Shown here: positions 38,542 to 47,182 of the stretch, piece after piece | Layout: every line of letters starts with the position of its first letter | How positions within the stretch are numbered: the first letter of the stretch is position 1 | NCBI GenBank assembly: GCA_015069695.1 | Contig: JADCRZ010000008.1 | Location: forward strand, 144,682 to 208,681 | Reading direction: 5' to 3' | DNA: 64,000 nucleotides | From: Williamsia sp. | GTDB taxonomy: Bacteria; Bacteroidota; Bacteroidia; Chitinophagales; Chitinophagaceae | Notes under the pieces: model-generated | Seen by the model: the letters and a program-made list of their open reading frames with translations, nothing else | Told to the model about the DNA's origin: nothing | Databases searched by the model: none | Program-made: the position numbers and the translations under genes

Positions 38542-39012
38542 ATGGGGCGGACTGGTGGCATGATGCGGGTGCACGCGATGATATGCGCCTGTTTGGGGAT
38601 CGGATACCTGAAAGGAGGCGGCAGCTATGCGGCACTTGTTTTTGTCATGATCCGGTATATGACCAGGACCGCAGGAAACAGTATTGCAGTACAGCTGGCT
38701 GTTTTTGGGCTGATTTCTGTGGTGGGCGTGTGGAGTTCATCGAAAATGGAAGCGGTGTGGGGTAAAGACAGCAGCAAAGTGGTCATTGATGAAGTGGCTG
38801 GTATGAGCCTGACCGTGTTGTTTGTTCCGCCCACAGCACCCTATCTGATAACAGGATTTGTTTTGTTTCGTTTTTTTGATATTGTAAAACCCCTCTATCT
38901 GCGCAGGCTGGAAAAGATTCCAGGTGGTTGGGGGGTCATGCTCGACGATCTGGGTGCCGGCTTGTTTGCCCACCTTGTTCTGTCTGTAACGATTGCAAGC
39001 CATCTATACTAG
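38542..39012 (+). CDS. PgpA-like phosphatidylglycerophosphatase
   Basis: A 156-residue membrane phosphatase. PgpA motifs: GIGYLKGGGSYAAL (19-32), IDEVAGM (82-88) with acidic D83 and E84, RFFDIVKP (110-117) and PGGWGVMLDDLGAG (127-140). The ATG at 38542 has an AGGA Shine-Dalgarno; the ATGs at 38560 and 38563 are also possible. PgpA removes phosphate from phosphatidylglycerophosphate, and in Bacteroides a PgpA-like enzyme sits in the inositol-lipid cluster and is thought to act on phosphatidylinositol phosphate. The lipid genes around it favour the latter role here. Confidence 0.86.
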   Translation: MGRTGGMMRVHAMICACLGIGYLKGGGSYAALVFVMIRYMTRTAGNSIAVQLAVFGLISVVGVWSSSKMEAVWGKDSSKVVIDEVAGMSLTVLFVPPTAPYLITGFVLFRFFDIVKPLYLRRLEKIPGGWGVMLDDLGAGLFAHLVLSVTIASHLY

Positions 39013-39033
39013 TATACAGCTATACGAGAATAT

Positions 39034-39399
39034 ATGTTTGTAAAAGCTCAATTTGCTTCCCTGTTTGCTTCTGTAATCGATTTTCTTACGACGATTATGC
39101 TGGTAAGTGTTTTCAAGATGCTGTATTTGCCGGCATGCATGGTGGGCATTGTGGCCGGTGGTATCTGCCATTTTACCATCAGCCGCCACTGGGTATTTTA
39201 TGCCACTGAAAAAGACAGGGTCGCACAAATCATCAAATATGTTCTGGTGTGGTCTGGTAATTTCGGGCTCAATGCGGCAGGGCTGTACCTGGCACTGCAC
39301 TTTCTGGGCGTGAATTACGTGCTGGCCAAAGGCGTCGTGGCTATCTTGGTTGGCATTGGTTACAACTATGCACTTCAAAAAAGATTTGTTTTCAAATAG
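39034..39399 (+). CDS. GtrA family membrane protein
   Basis: A 121-residue protein with four membrane helices and the GtrA pattern (FASVIDFLTTIMLV at the start, ISRHWVF near residue 50, YNYALQKRFVF at the end). GtrA-like proteins are thought to flip polyprenyl-linked sugars or are found with lipid glycosylation genes. It lies 21 bases after pgpA and 15 before the DUF5686 gene, and may move a lipid head-group precursor (inference). Confidence 0.85.
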   Translation: MFVKAQFASLFASVIDFLTTIMLVSVFKMLYLPACMVGIVAGGICHFTISRHWVFYATEKDRVAQIIKYVLVWSGNFGLNAAGLYLALHFLGVNYVLAKGVVAILVGIGYNYALQKRFVFK

Positions 39400-39414
39400 C
39401 TTAAAAACCAGGAA

Positions 39415-41964
39415 ATGACTAAAAGAAGAATATATGAATCCATTTGTACCCTGCTCCTTTTTGCCTTATCAAGTTTTATCCCAGCCCAGGCACAAACTGT
39501 TGAAATCAGCGGTACGGTAAAAGATTCGGCCACCAGTGCCCCCTTGCAGAATGTAAGCGTATACATCAAAGGCTCACGGGGTACCCGCACTGATTCGGCC
39601 GGTAATTATACGCTCACCTTGCGCAAAGCGGCTTCTTATGTAGAGTTCTCGAATGTAGGGTATAAGACCCTGCGGAGATCTCTCAACGGCAATGGTTCTC
39701 AAACCATCAATGTAAGCCTGCAGGCTTCTTTCAATGAGCTGAGTACGGTAACGGTGACCAACAAGAAGATCAAGTATTCAAACAAGAACAACCCCGCCGT
39801 AGAGCTGATCCGCCATGTAATCGAAAACAAGCCGAACAACCGGATAGAAAGCTATTCTACAGCTTCTTTTGAACGGTATGAGAAGATCATGCTGTCGCTG
39901 GATAAGATCTCTCCCAAGATCACCAACAACAAGATCCTGAAGAAATACGATTTTATCTTCGACAACAACGATACCACCAAGTTCGCCGGCAAGTCGCTCA
40001 CGCCGGTTTACCTTGAAGAAAAGCTGTCGCAGAATTATATCCGCAAAGACCCCGACAAGAGCAAGACGGTCATCCTGGGTGAAAAAAGGGTTGACTACGG
40101 CGAGTTTATCGATGTGCAGGGCGTCAGCAATTACCTGAACCGCCTGTATGAAGATGTTGAAATATACGACAACAATATTTCCCTGCTCACCAACCAGTTC
40201 CTGAGTCCGATCGCTGACATGGGGCCTACTTTTTACATGTACTTCTTGGGCGATACGGTAGAGATGGGCACAGACAAGCTGGTCAAGCTTTATTTCTCAC
40301 CGCGCAACGCCAACGACCTGCTTTTCAGGGGAACCATGTTTATTACCCTCGACGGGCGCTATGCTGTTCAGAAGATCAACATGATCGTTAGCTCACGCAT
40401 CAACCTGAACTTTGTGCGGCAACTGCACGTGATCCAGGATTATGAAAAAGATCCGGAAGGCCGCTACCGCATCTCCAAAAGCGATGTGATGGCCGATTTC
40501 GGTATTACGAAAAAGGGAGGAGGCATTTATGGAGAACGGAATGTGTTCTACAAAAAGTTTGTAACCAATGCACCCATCCCCGACAGCGTCTTTGGCGGCA
40601 AGGCCGTGGTCACTGTGGAGAATGCGGCAAACCAGCCGGACAGTTTCTGGATCAGCCACTACTGGCCTGATACGCTGACCGCAGCCGAAGCAAAAGTCTA
40701 TGCCAACATCGACAGCCTGAAAAACATGCGTTCGTTCCGCCGCCTGCTCGACTGGGGCACCCTGCTGCTGGCCGGTTATAAGTCATTGGGACCCGTGGAA
40801 ATTGGTCCGGCGAACACGTTCTACAGTTTTAACCCGATCGAAGGACTCCGGCTGCGTTTTGGCGGCAGAAGCACCACCAAGCTGAGCAAGCGTTATTATT
40901 TCGAAGCCTATGGGGCCTACGGCTTTAAGGACGAGCGATGGAAGTATTTTCTAAGCAGTACGTACTCCATCAACAACAAATCTATTTACGCATTCCCCGC
41001 GAACTATGTGCGGGCGAGCTTTCAGCGTGATACCAAGATACCCGGACAGGAGCTGCAGTTTGTACAGGAAGACAATTTCCTCCTTTCCTTCAAGCGGGGC
41101 AACAACGACAAGTGGCTTTACAACGACATTTTCCGGTTGAACTACCTGCATGAGTTCAACAGCCATATCTCGTACAATGTCGGATTCAAGTACTGGAAAC
41201 AGGAACCGGCCGGTACCATCTCCTACGTAAAGATGCAAAACAACACGCCCAAACTGCTGCAGGACCTTACCACCAGTGAGTTGTCGCTGGAGCTGCGCTG
41301 GGCGCCCAATGAGCGCTTTTACCAGACCAAGCTGTACCGTGTGCCCATCGTCAACAAATATCCCATTTTCCTGTTGCGGTATATCGCCGGTGTGAAAGGC
41401 TTGTTTAACGGGGAGTACAATTATCAAAACCTGTTCATGCATGCGGAAAAACGGTTTTATCTCTCCCAGCTTGGCTACACGGATGTAACCGTGGAAGGAG
41501 CTTACATTTTCGGCAAGCTGCCCTTCCCGCTCATGACCATCCACCGGGCCAACCAAACCTATGCATACCAGCTGATTTCCTACAACCTGATGAACTTCCT
41601 GGAGTTTGTCAGCGACCATCATGTTACCGTATATGCCGATCATTATTTCAACGGCTTTATTTTTAACAAGATACCCCTGCTGAAAAAGCTGAAATTGCGC
41701 GAGGTAATTGCCGGTAAGATTTTGTATGGAGGAACGCGGGATGAAAACAATCCGTACAAAGACCCGAGCCTGATAAAATTCCCTACTACCAATGGCGCCA
41801 TTGCAACCTATAACCTGACCAATACGCCTTACCTGGAAGGCAGCGTGGGCATTACCAATATCTTTAAGCTGATCCGCCTCGATGTGGTAAAACGGTTTAC
41901 GTACCTGGACCATCCGGAGATCGCGAAATGGGGCATCAGGGGCCGGGTGAAATTTGATTTTTAA
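39415..41964 (+). CDS. DUF5686 / carboxypeptidase-regulatory-like outer membrane protein
   Basis: An 849-residue protein with a signal peptide (cleavage after about residue 27, AQAQ), a carboxypeptidase D regulatory-like beta domain (about 28-110, EISGTVKDSATSAPLQNVSV) and then a long DUF5686 region with alternating beta-strand character ending in Phe (VKFDF). These traits suggest an outer-membrane beta barrel. Its place inside the lipid operon, 15 bases after gtrA and 19 before the phosphatidyltransferase, suggests a part in delivering or inserting the lipid at the outer membrane (inference). Confidence 0.83.
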   Translation: MTKRRIYESICTLLLFALSSFIPAQAQTVEISGTVKDSATSAPLQNVSVYIKGSRGTRTDSAGNYTLTLRKAASYVEFSNVGYKTLRRSLNGNGSQTINVSLQASFNELSTVTVTNKKIKYSNKNNPAVELIRHVIENKPNNRIESYSTASFERYEKIMLSLDKISPKITNNKILKKYDFIFDNNDTTKFAGKSLTPVYLEEKLSQNYIRKDPDKSKTVILGEKRVDYGEFIDVQGVSNYLNRLYEDVEIYDNNISLLTNQFLSPIADMGPTFYMYFLGDTVEMGTDKLVKLYFSPRNANDLLFRGTMFITLDGRYAVQKINMIVSSRINLNFVRQLHVIQDYEKDPEGRYRISKSDVMADFGITKKGGGIYGERNVFYKKFVTNAPIPDSVFGGKAVVTVENAANQPDSFWISHYWPDTLTAAEAKVYANIDSLKNMRSFRRLLDWGTLLLAGYKSLGPVEIGPANTFYSFNPIEGLRLRFGGRSTTKLSKRYYFEAYGAYGFKDERWKYFLSSTYSINNKSIYAFPANYVRASFQRDTKIPGQELQFVQEDNFLLSFKRGNNDKWLYNDIFRLNYLHEFNSHISYNVGFKYWKQEPAGTISYVKMQNNTPKLLQDLTTSELSLELRWAPNERFYQTKLYRVPIVNKYPIFLLRYIAGVKGLFNGEYNYQNLFMHAEKRFYLSQLGYTDVTVEGAYIFGKLPFPLMTIHRANQTYAYQLISYNLMNFLEFVSDHHVTVYADHYFNGFIFNKIPLLKKLKLREVIAGKILYGGTRDENNPYKDPSLIKFPTTNGAIATYNLTNTPYLEGSVGITNIFKLIRLDVVKRFTYLDHPEIAKWGIRGRVKFDF

Positions 41965-41983
41965 TTGACTGCAACTCTTTTAT

Positions 41984-42766
41984 ATGTCGACTCGTACTAA
42001 ACTGCAAAAAGGCATCTATGTGGTAATTGATCCGGTGGTGCGGCTTTTTATCCGTGCCGGGCTCACACCCAACGCAGTTACCGTGATAGGCCTGCTCCTG
42101 AACATAGGGGTAGCAATCATCTTTATCCGCGGCGCGGAAGAAGGCAACCGGGGTGATTTGACCTATGTGGGATGGGCCGGGGCCCTGGTTTTGTTTGCCG
42201 GATTGTTTGATATGCTCGACGGGCAGGTAGCCCGTCTCGGTAACATGGGTACAAAATTCGGTGCCTTGTTTGATTCTGTGCTGGACCGCTACAGCGAGCT
42301 GATCATGTTCCTGGGGATTTGTTATTACCTCGTAGGCCATCATTATTTTTTCAGCTCCTTATTTGCCTTTATTGCGCTCATCGGCTCTATGATGGTCAGC
42401 TATGTGCGGGCGCGTGCCGAAGGATTGGGCATCGAGTGCAAGGGCGGGCTGATGCAAAGACCCGAACGGGTGGTAACAGTAGGCGTGTCGGCGCTTGCCT
42501 GCGGTGTGTTGTCACACTGGATGGGCGGTGATTACAAATTGTTTGTTCCGGGCGTTTCATTCCATGTGTTTGAAACCATGTCCATCTTTACGATCCCGAT
42601 TACCATTATGGCGGTGCTGACCAATATCACCGCTATCCGCCGTTTGTATGATTGCAGAAAGGCCATGACCGACCGGGCTGTACCCGCATCCAATATATTT
42701 TCCGGTAAGGTCAATACCTGGTTGCTGGTTGCATTGGCCGCCGGCAGCGCCTTGTTGAAAGGCTAA
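41984..42766 (+). CDS. CDP-alcohol phosphatidyltransferase, candidate phosphatidylinositol-phosphate synthase
   Basis: A 260-residue membrane enzyme with the full CDP-alcohol phosphatidyltransferase motif: D76, D79, G80, A83, R84, G93, D97 and D101 in the spacing D-x2-D-G-x2-A-R-x8-G-x3-D-x3-D. It joins a CDP-diacylglycerol to an alcohol or sugar phosphate. With PgpA and an Aur1-like transferase nearby, inositol phosphate is the favoured acceptor, as in the Bacteroides inositol-lipid cluster. No inositol-phosphate synthase gene is present in the window. Confidence 0.88.
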   Translation: MSTRTKLQKGIYVVIDPVVRLFIRAGLTPNAVTVIGLLLNIGVAIIFIRGAEEGNRGDLTYVGWAGALVLFAGLFDMLDGQVARLGNMGTKFGALFDSVLDRYSELIMFLGICYYLVGHHYFFSSLFAFIALIGSMMVSYVRARAEGLGIECKGGLMQRPERVVTVGVSALACGVLSHWMGGDYKLFVPGVSFHVFETMSIFTIPITIMAVLTNITAIRRLYDCRKAMTDRAVPASNIFSGKVNTWLLVALAAGSALLKG

Positions 42767-42803
42767 AGTTCAACAAAAGAATCTATTGTCTGTTTATACA
42801 ACC

Positions 42804-42811
42804 TAATTTTG
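42804..42811 (+). promoter_or_regulatory. candidate internal -7 box before the hydroxylase gene
   Basis: TAATTTTG matches TAnnTTTG in the 53-base gap, with a TTG 15 bases upstream. A transcript from here would start only a few bases before the ATG at 42820 and would allow separate expression of the distal genes. Confidence 0.35.
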
Positions 42812-42819
42812 CATACAGC

Positions 42820-43440
42820 ATGAAAAAGAATTACATATCCAACTCATCCGAATCAAGCCGGATGTTTCGCAATCCGCTGCTGGAGAGTCTTTCCAAAGTG
42901 CATTTCTCTGTGCCGCTGATCATTTACATTCCTGTCATTTTATTCTTTGCCTACAAAGCCTTGTTTGCAGAAGAAGTTTCCACTTTATTTTTTGCCGGAT
43001 TCTTTTTGTTGGGGATATTGCTTTGGACCGTAACAGAATATTTCCTGCACCGCTATATCTTTCATTTTGTTCCCAGCTCCAGCTGGGGACTGCGGCTCCA
43101 CTTTATCTTTCATGGCGTTCACCACGATTATCCGCGTGATGCCAAGCGGCTGGTGATGCCGCCATCAGCAAGCATTCCGCTGGCTGTTGGGTTTTATTTT
43201 TTGTTTGACCTGGTGTTTTCCAAGGCCCAGTTGTTTTCATTTTTTCCGGGCTTTGTAACCGGTTATCTGATCTATGATATGATGCACTACGCCATGCACC
43301 ATTATAATTTTAAAAGCTCGCTGATGAAGCGGGTAAAGCAGCACCACATGCTTCACCACTACTCAGATCCAACCAAAGGATATGGCGTGAGCTCAAAATT
43401 GTGGGACGAGATTTTTCGATCCGATTTCATCAGGAAGTAA
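42820..43440 (+). CDS. fatty acid hydroxylase / sterol desaturase family protein
   Basis: A 206-residue di-iron membrane oxygenase. The histidine clusters are complete: H77 and H82 (HRYIFH), H98, H101 and H102 (HGVHH), H156, H160 and H161, H175 and H176, H179 and H180. The pattern and size are like the catalytic part of FA2H/Scs7, which 2-hydroxylates the N-acyl chain of ceramides. C4-hydroxylation of the long-chain base is an alternative. There is no cytochrome b5 domain, so a separate electron donor is needed. It lies 2 bases before the PAP2 gene. Confidence 0.87.
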   Translation: MKKNYISNSSESSRMFRNPLLESLSKVHFSVPLIIYIPVILFFAYKALFAEEVSTLFFAGFFLLGILLWTVTEYFLHRYIFHFVPSSSWGLRLHFIFHGVHHDYPRDAKRLVMPPSASIPLAVGFYFLFDLVFSKAQLFSFFPGFVTGYLIYDMMHYAMHHYNFKSSLMKRVKQHHMLHHYSDPTKGYGVSSKLWDEIFRSDFIRK

Positions 43441-43442
43441 GT

Positions 43443-44396
43443 ATGTTTGCAGCCAATTTGAGCAAGCGGGAAGGGCAATATAAATATCTCTTACAGGCAG
43501 CGTTTATTTCAGTCGTTTACTTGTTGTTGTCTTATGTGCTGGTTGGGTTCAGAAGCGACCAGTTGTTTTTAGTGGCCTTGTTTGATTTCCTCTTTTTGCT
43601 TTCACCCGTCACGCGCCGTTTCATCAGCGGGTTCTCCATCTTTTTTGTTTTCTGGATCCTGTTTGATTACATGAAAGCTTTCCCCAATTACCGGTACAAT
43701 CCGGTGCACATCGAAAGCTTGTATGATCTGGAAAAGGGATTGTTCGGGATCAGGCAGGAAGGGGCTGTTGTTACCCCGAATGAGTTCTGGCTTACACATG
43801 GCCATACCTGGCTCGATGTATTGTGCGGTTTTTTTTATCTCTGCTGGATGCCCTTGCCGCTCCTTTTTGCAGGCTGGCTTTATTATGCCAAACGGCCCCA
43901 GTTCTTCCGTTTTTCGTGGACCTTTCTGCTCACCAACCTGATCGGTTTTGTCATTTATTATATATATCCTGCGGCACCGCCCTGGTATGTGCAGCTGCAT
44001 GGTTTCCACTTCAGTGCGCATACGCCCGGCAATACGGCCGGTCTGGCAAAATGGGATCAGTTCTTCGGGGTACACATATTTGATGCGCTCTATGCTAAAA
44101 GCTCCAACGTGTTTGCTGCGATGCCTTCGCTGCATGCTGCTTACCCGCTGCTGTCTTTTTACTATGCTGTGAAGAACAAGATCAGCCCCTGGGCAGTTGC
44201 GTTGTTTGCCCTTATTACAGCCGGCATCTGGTTCACAGCCGTGTATACCAGTCACCATTACGTACTGGATGTGCTCGCAGGCATTCTTTGCGCACTAACC
44301 GGGATCACCCTGTTTAATGCGGTGGCAAAAAAGCAAAACTGGTTCCCGGATAGGGATGCGGGCCCAGACAGGAAACACAAACCTAACCTGCAATAA
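43443..44396 (+). CDS. PAP2 / Aur1-like inositolphosphotransferase
   Basis: A 317-residue protein with about six membrane helices. Active-site blocks are AMPSLHAAYP (Ser229, His231) and YTSHHYVLDVLAG (His271/His272, Asp276), the pattern of Aur1-type inositol phosphorylceramide synthases rather than plain PAP2 phosphatases. It would move the inositol phosphate head group from phosphatidylinositol to ceramide. The ATG at 43443, two bases after the hydroxylase stop, is chosen; the longer frame overlaps that gene. Confidence 0.84.
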   Translation: MFAANLSKREGQYKYLLQAAFISVVYLLLSYVLVGFRSDQLFLVALFDFLFLLSPVTRRFISGFSIFFVFWILFDYMKAFPNYRYNPVHIESLYDLEKGLFGIRQEGAVVTPNEFWLTHGHTWLDVLCGFFYLCWMPLPLLFAGWLYYAKRPQFFRFSWTFLLTNLIGFVIYYIYPAAPPWYVQLHGFHFSAHTPGNTAGLAKWDQFFGVHIFDALYAKSSNVFAAMPSLHAAYPLLSFYYAVKNKISPWAVALFALITAGIWFTAVYTSHHYVLDVLAGILCALTGITLFNAVAKKQNWFPDRDAGPDRKHKPNLQ

Positions 44397-44474
44397 GCCG
44401 GGAATGCTGTACTTTTAGCCTGGCATACATTTTTTGTGCGATCATATTTCTTTCAACAAAGCTTTTCAGCGCCC

Positions 44475-45275
44475 ATGAGCTTAAACCAGGCAGAGCCGCG
44501 TAAATATTTTATCAGCAAAGGGATCGATCAGTTCTTTACCGACATATACCTGACCTTCCGGTTTGTGATGCGGTTTTTCAAGGAATTGGTAAAACCCCCG
44601 TATGAGTTTCAGGAAATCATCCGCCAGTGCTATTATATCGGTTTTAAATCACTTTCCCTGATCACCCTTACAGGCTTTATCACCGGACTGGTGTTTACAA
44701 AACAATCGCGTCCTTCGCTGGCTGAATTCGGGGCTACATCCTGGCTGCCATCATTGGTAACGATCGCTATCATCAAAGCGCTCGCACCCCTTGTGACAGC
44801 CCTGATCGCTGCCGGCAGGGTAGGTTCCAACATCGGTGCAGAACTGGGATCTATGAAGGTGACCGAACAGATAGACGCCATGGAAGTATCGGCCATCAAC
44901 CCGTTTAAGTTCCTGGTGGTGAGCCGCGTTGTTGCTACTACTCTCATGATACCGGTGCTGATGGCGTACACCGGTTTTATCGGATTGCTGGGATCTTATC
45001 TTGATGTGCATGCCAATGAATTAACCAGCTTTGCAACATTTTTTGAGAAAGCATTTGAAAAAATAAGTTTCCTGGACATCTGGTCTTCTATTGCAAAAGC
45101 CGTTACCTATGGCTTTACCATTGGTGTGGTTGGTTGCTACAAAGGATACAATGCCTCGCAGGGTACGGAAGGGGTGGGCCGGGCGGCCAACTCCTCTGTG
45201 GTGCTGTCGATGTTTTTAATTTTTATAGAAGAAGTTCTGATCGTACAAATTACCAACTGGATCAGGGTATTTTAA
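44475..45275 (+). CDS. mlaE: MlaE-type ABC permease
   Basis: A 266-residue permease of the MlaE family: GLVFTKQSRPSL, then ALAPLVTALIAAGRVGSNIGAELGSM in the conserved coupling region (EQIDAMEVSAINP). It forms the inner-membrane core of a lipid importer or exporter with MlaF and MlaD. The ATG at 44475 is preferred to GTG at 44436. It starts 78 bases after the Aur1-like gene and 5 bases before mlaF. Confidence 0.93.
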   Translation: MSLNQAEPRKYFISKGIDQFFTDIYLTFRFVMRFFKELVKPPYEFQEIIRQCYYIGFKSLSLITLTGFITGLVFTKQSRPSLAEFGATSWLPSLVTIAIIKALAPLVTALIAAGRVGSNIGAELGSMKVTEQIDAMEVSAINPFKFLVVSRVVATTLMIPVLMAYTGFIGLLGSYLDVHANELTSFATFFEKAFEKISFLDIWSSIAKAVTYGFTIGVVGCYKGYNASQGTEGVGRAANSSVVLSMFLIFIEEVLIVQITNWIRVF

Positions 45276-45280
45276 GCAAG

Positions 45281-46054
45281 ATGGAAAAACACAATATCCA
45301 AAGAGACGAAGCGCATCGCGACATCCATATAAGGGGATTATTCAAATCTTTTGGCGACAACCATGTGTTGCGCGGCGTTGATCTGGACGTATACAAGGGA
45401 GAAAACGTGGTGGTACTGGGCCGCTCAGGAACAGGCAAGTCTGTACTGATTAAGATCATATCAGGCTTGCTCAAACCGGATGCCGGTACCGTGAATGTGT
45501 TGGGGCAGGATGTAGACAAGCTGGACAACTTTTCCCTGCGTGAACTCCGGTTAAAGATCGGCTTCTCGTTTCAAAACAGCGCCCTGTACGACAGCATGAC
45601 GGTTCGCGAGAACCTGGAGTTTCCACTGGTGCGCAACAAAAAAAATTTAAAGCGCAGGCAGGTGGTGGAAGCCGTCAGAACGGTGCTGGAAGGAGTAGGG
45701 CTGCTGCAGACGATCGACCAGATGCCTTCTGAATTATCAGGCGGGCAGAAGAAGCGGATCGGCATTGCCCGCACACTCATCCTGCAACCGGAGATTATGT
45801 TGTATGATGAGCCAACGGCAGGTCTGGACCCTATTACATGTATCGAAATCAACAACCTGATCAATACCGTACAGGAAAGATATCATACCAGCTCCATCAT
45901 CATCACGCACGACCTGACCTGTGCCAAAGCTACCGGCGACCGTGTTGCCATGCTGCTTGATGGACAGTTCCTGCGGCAGGGAAGTTTTGAGGAAGTGTTC
46001 AGTACACCAGACGAAAGAATCGAAAGTTTTTACAACTACAATTTTATTCAATAG
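45281..46054 (+). CDS. mlaF: MlaF-type ABC ATPase
   Basis: A 257-residue ATPase. Walker A GRSGTGKS (47-54), signature LSGGQKKR (152-159) and Walker B LYDEP (D176, E177). It powers MlaE. The ATG at 45281 is 5 bases after the mlaE stop; the longer frame from 45134 lies inside mlaE. Confidence 0.94.
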   Translation: MEKHNIQRDEAHRDIHIRGLFKSFGDNHVLRGVDLDVYKGENVVVLGRSGTGKSVLIKIISGLLKPDAGTVNVLGQDVDKLDNFSLRELRLKIGFSFQNSALYDSMTVRENLEFPLVRNKKNLKRRQVVEAVRTVLEGVGLLQTIDQMPSELSGGQKKRIGIARTLILQPEIMLYDEPTAGLDPITCIEINNLINTVQERYHTSSIIITHDLTCAKATGDRVAMLLDGQFLRQGSFEEVFSTPDERIESFYNYNFIQ

Positions 46055-46057
46055 CAA

Positions 46058-47023
46058 ATGAGATCAACCAAAAATACCCGGGCAATTGTAATCGGAATCT
46101 TTGTTTTTTTGGCCGTGGCGATCTTTGTGGCTTGCGTGCTTACCCTTGGCGGACAAAAAAAATCATTCGTAAAAGCCATCACCATCAAGGCCTTGTTTGA
46201 TGATGTGAATGGACTGCAGAAAGGCAACAATGTCTGGTTCTCCGGTGTAAAAGTAGGTACTGTAAAGACCATTGATTTTACACCCAACGCCCATGTGCAG
46301 GTGGTGCTCAATGTAGAAGAGCAGGTAACCAAGTTTATCCGCAAAGATGCCATGGCCAAGATCAGTACCGATGGACTGATCGGCAACAAGATCATTGTTA
46401 TATACGGCGGTACGGCTGCTCAGCCCACTGTTGTTTCAGGCGATGTACTGGGTGTTGAAAAAGCGCTCAGCACAGAAGAAATGCTCAATACGCTTCAAAG
46501 CAACAACAAAAACCTGCTGGGCATCACCGCGGATGTAAAAACCATTACGGCCAACCTCGCCGGCGGACAAGGAACCCTGGGCCGTCTGCTCACAGATGAG
46601 TCGCTCCTGAACTCCATGCAAGCAGCAGTCGCAACACTCACCAGGGCCTCCGTCAATGCAGAAAGATTATCGGCCAATCTTTCCACCTATGCTTCCCGCC
46701 TGCAAACCAAGGGCACCCTGGCAAACGACCTGGTTAGCGACACTACAGTATTCAGCAGCGTCCGTGCCACCCTGGCCCAGCTGCAGATCGTATCCGAAGC
46801 AGCAACCGCCATCGCAAAAGATTTGAAACACACCAGCGAAAATTTATCCGACAGCAACAACACCGTCGGTGTACTCCTCCGCGACCCGGAGGCTGCCGAA
46901 GGCATCAAAGCCACCATCCGCAACCTCCAATCCGGCACCCACAAACTCGACGAAAACATGGAAGCCCTCCAGCACAATTTTTTGCTGAGAGGATTCTTTA
47001 AGAAGAAGAAGGCTGAACCATAG
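46058..47023 (+). CDS. mlaD: MlaD-like MCE domain protein
   Basis: A 321-residue protein. One N-terminal membrane helix (8-31) is followed by an MCE domain (about 35-115, VNGLQKGNNVWFSGVKVGTV) and a long helical tail, consistent with a periplasmic lipid channel. It lies 3 bases after mlaF. MlaA, B and C are absent, as usual in Bacteroidota. The last codons (AEP, stop) read into a TGAACCA box, and repeat copy 4 follows at once. Confidence 0.92.
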   Translation: MRSTKNTRAIVIGIFVFLAVAIFVACVLTLGGQKKSFVKAITIKALFDDVNGLQKGNNVWFSGVKVGTVKTIDFTPNAHVQVVLNVEEQVTKFIRKDAMAKISTDGLIGNKIIVIYGGTAAQPTVVSGDVLGVEKALSTEEMLNTLQSNNKNLLGITADVKTITANLAGGQGTLGRLLTDESLLNSMQAAVATLTRASVNAERLSANLSTYASRLQTKGTLANDLVSDTTVFSSVRATLAQLQIVSEAATAIAKDLKHTSENLSDSNNTVGVLLRDPEAAEGIKATIRNLQSGTHKLDENMEALQHNFLLRGFFKKKKAEP

Positions 47024-47182
47024 TCTTGAACCATGATTTACAGGATTGGAGGTATCCGCAGGATTGTTATTGGTTATTTGTACGGGCAGCTGGTTGTTCA
47101 GGACAAAAAATCCTTGAGCAAGAAATTAATTGAATCACTACCATCCCTCAATCCTCCCAATCCTGTAAAGCAAGGTTCAGAC
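47024..47182. repeat. TGAACC-box repeat copy 4, imperfect inverted pair
   Basis: Two head-to-head units fill the gap between mlaD (stop 47023) and the radical-SAM gene (stop 47183). Left: TTGAACCATGATTTACAGGA from 47026. Right, on the minus strand, starts CTGAACCTTGCTTTACAGGA. The outer 28 bases of both arms are largely complementary. The interior (47060-47140) differs from the other copies. Confidence 0.83.

Noticed and set aside
40951..41913. 320-codon minus-strand frame inside the DUF5686 gene
   Set aside because: No recognisable protein features; the sense gene is well supported.
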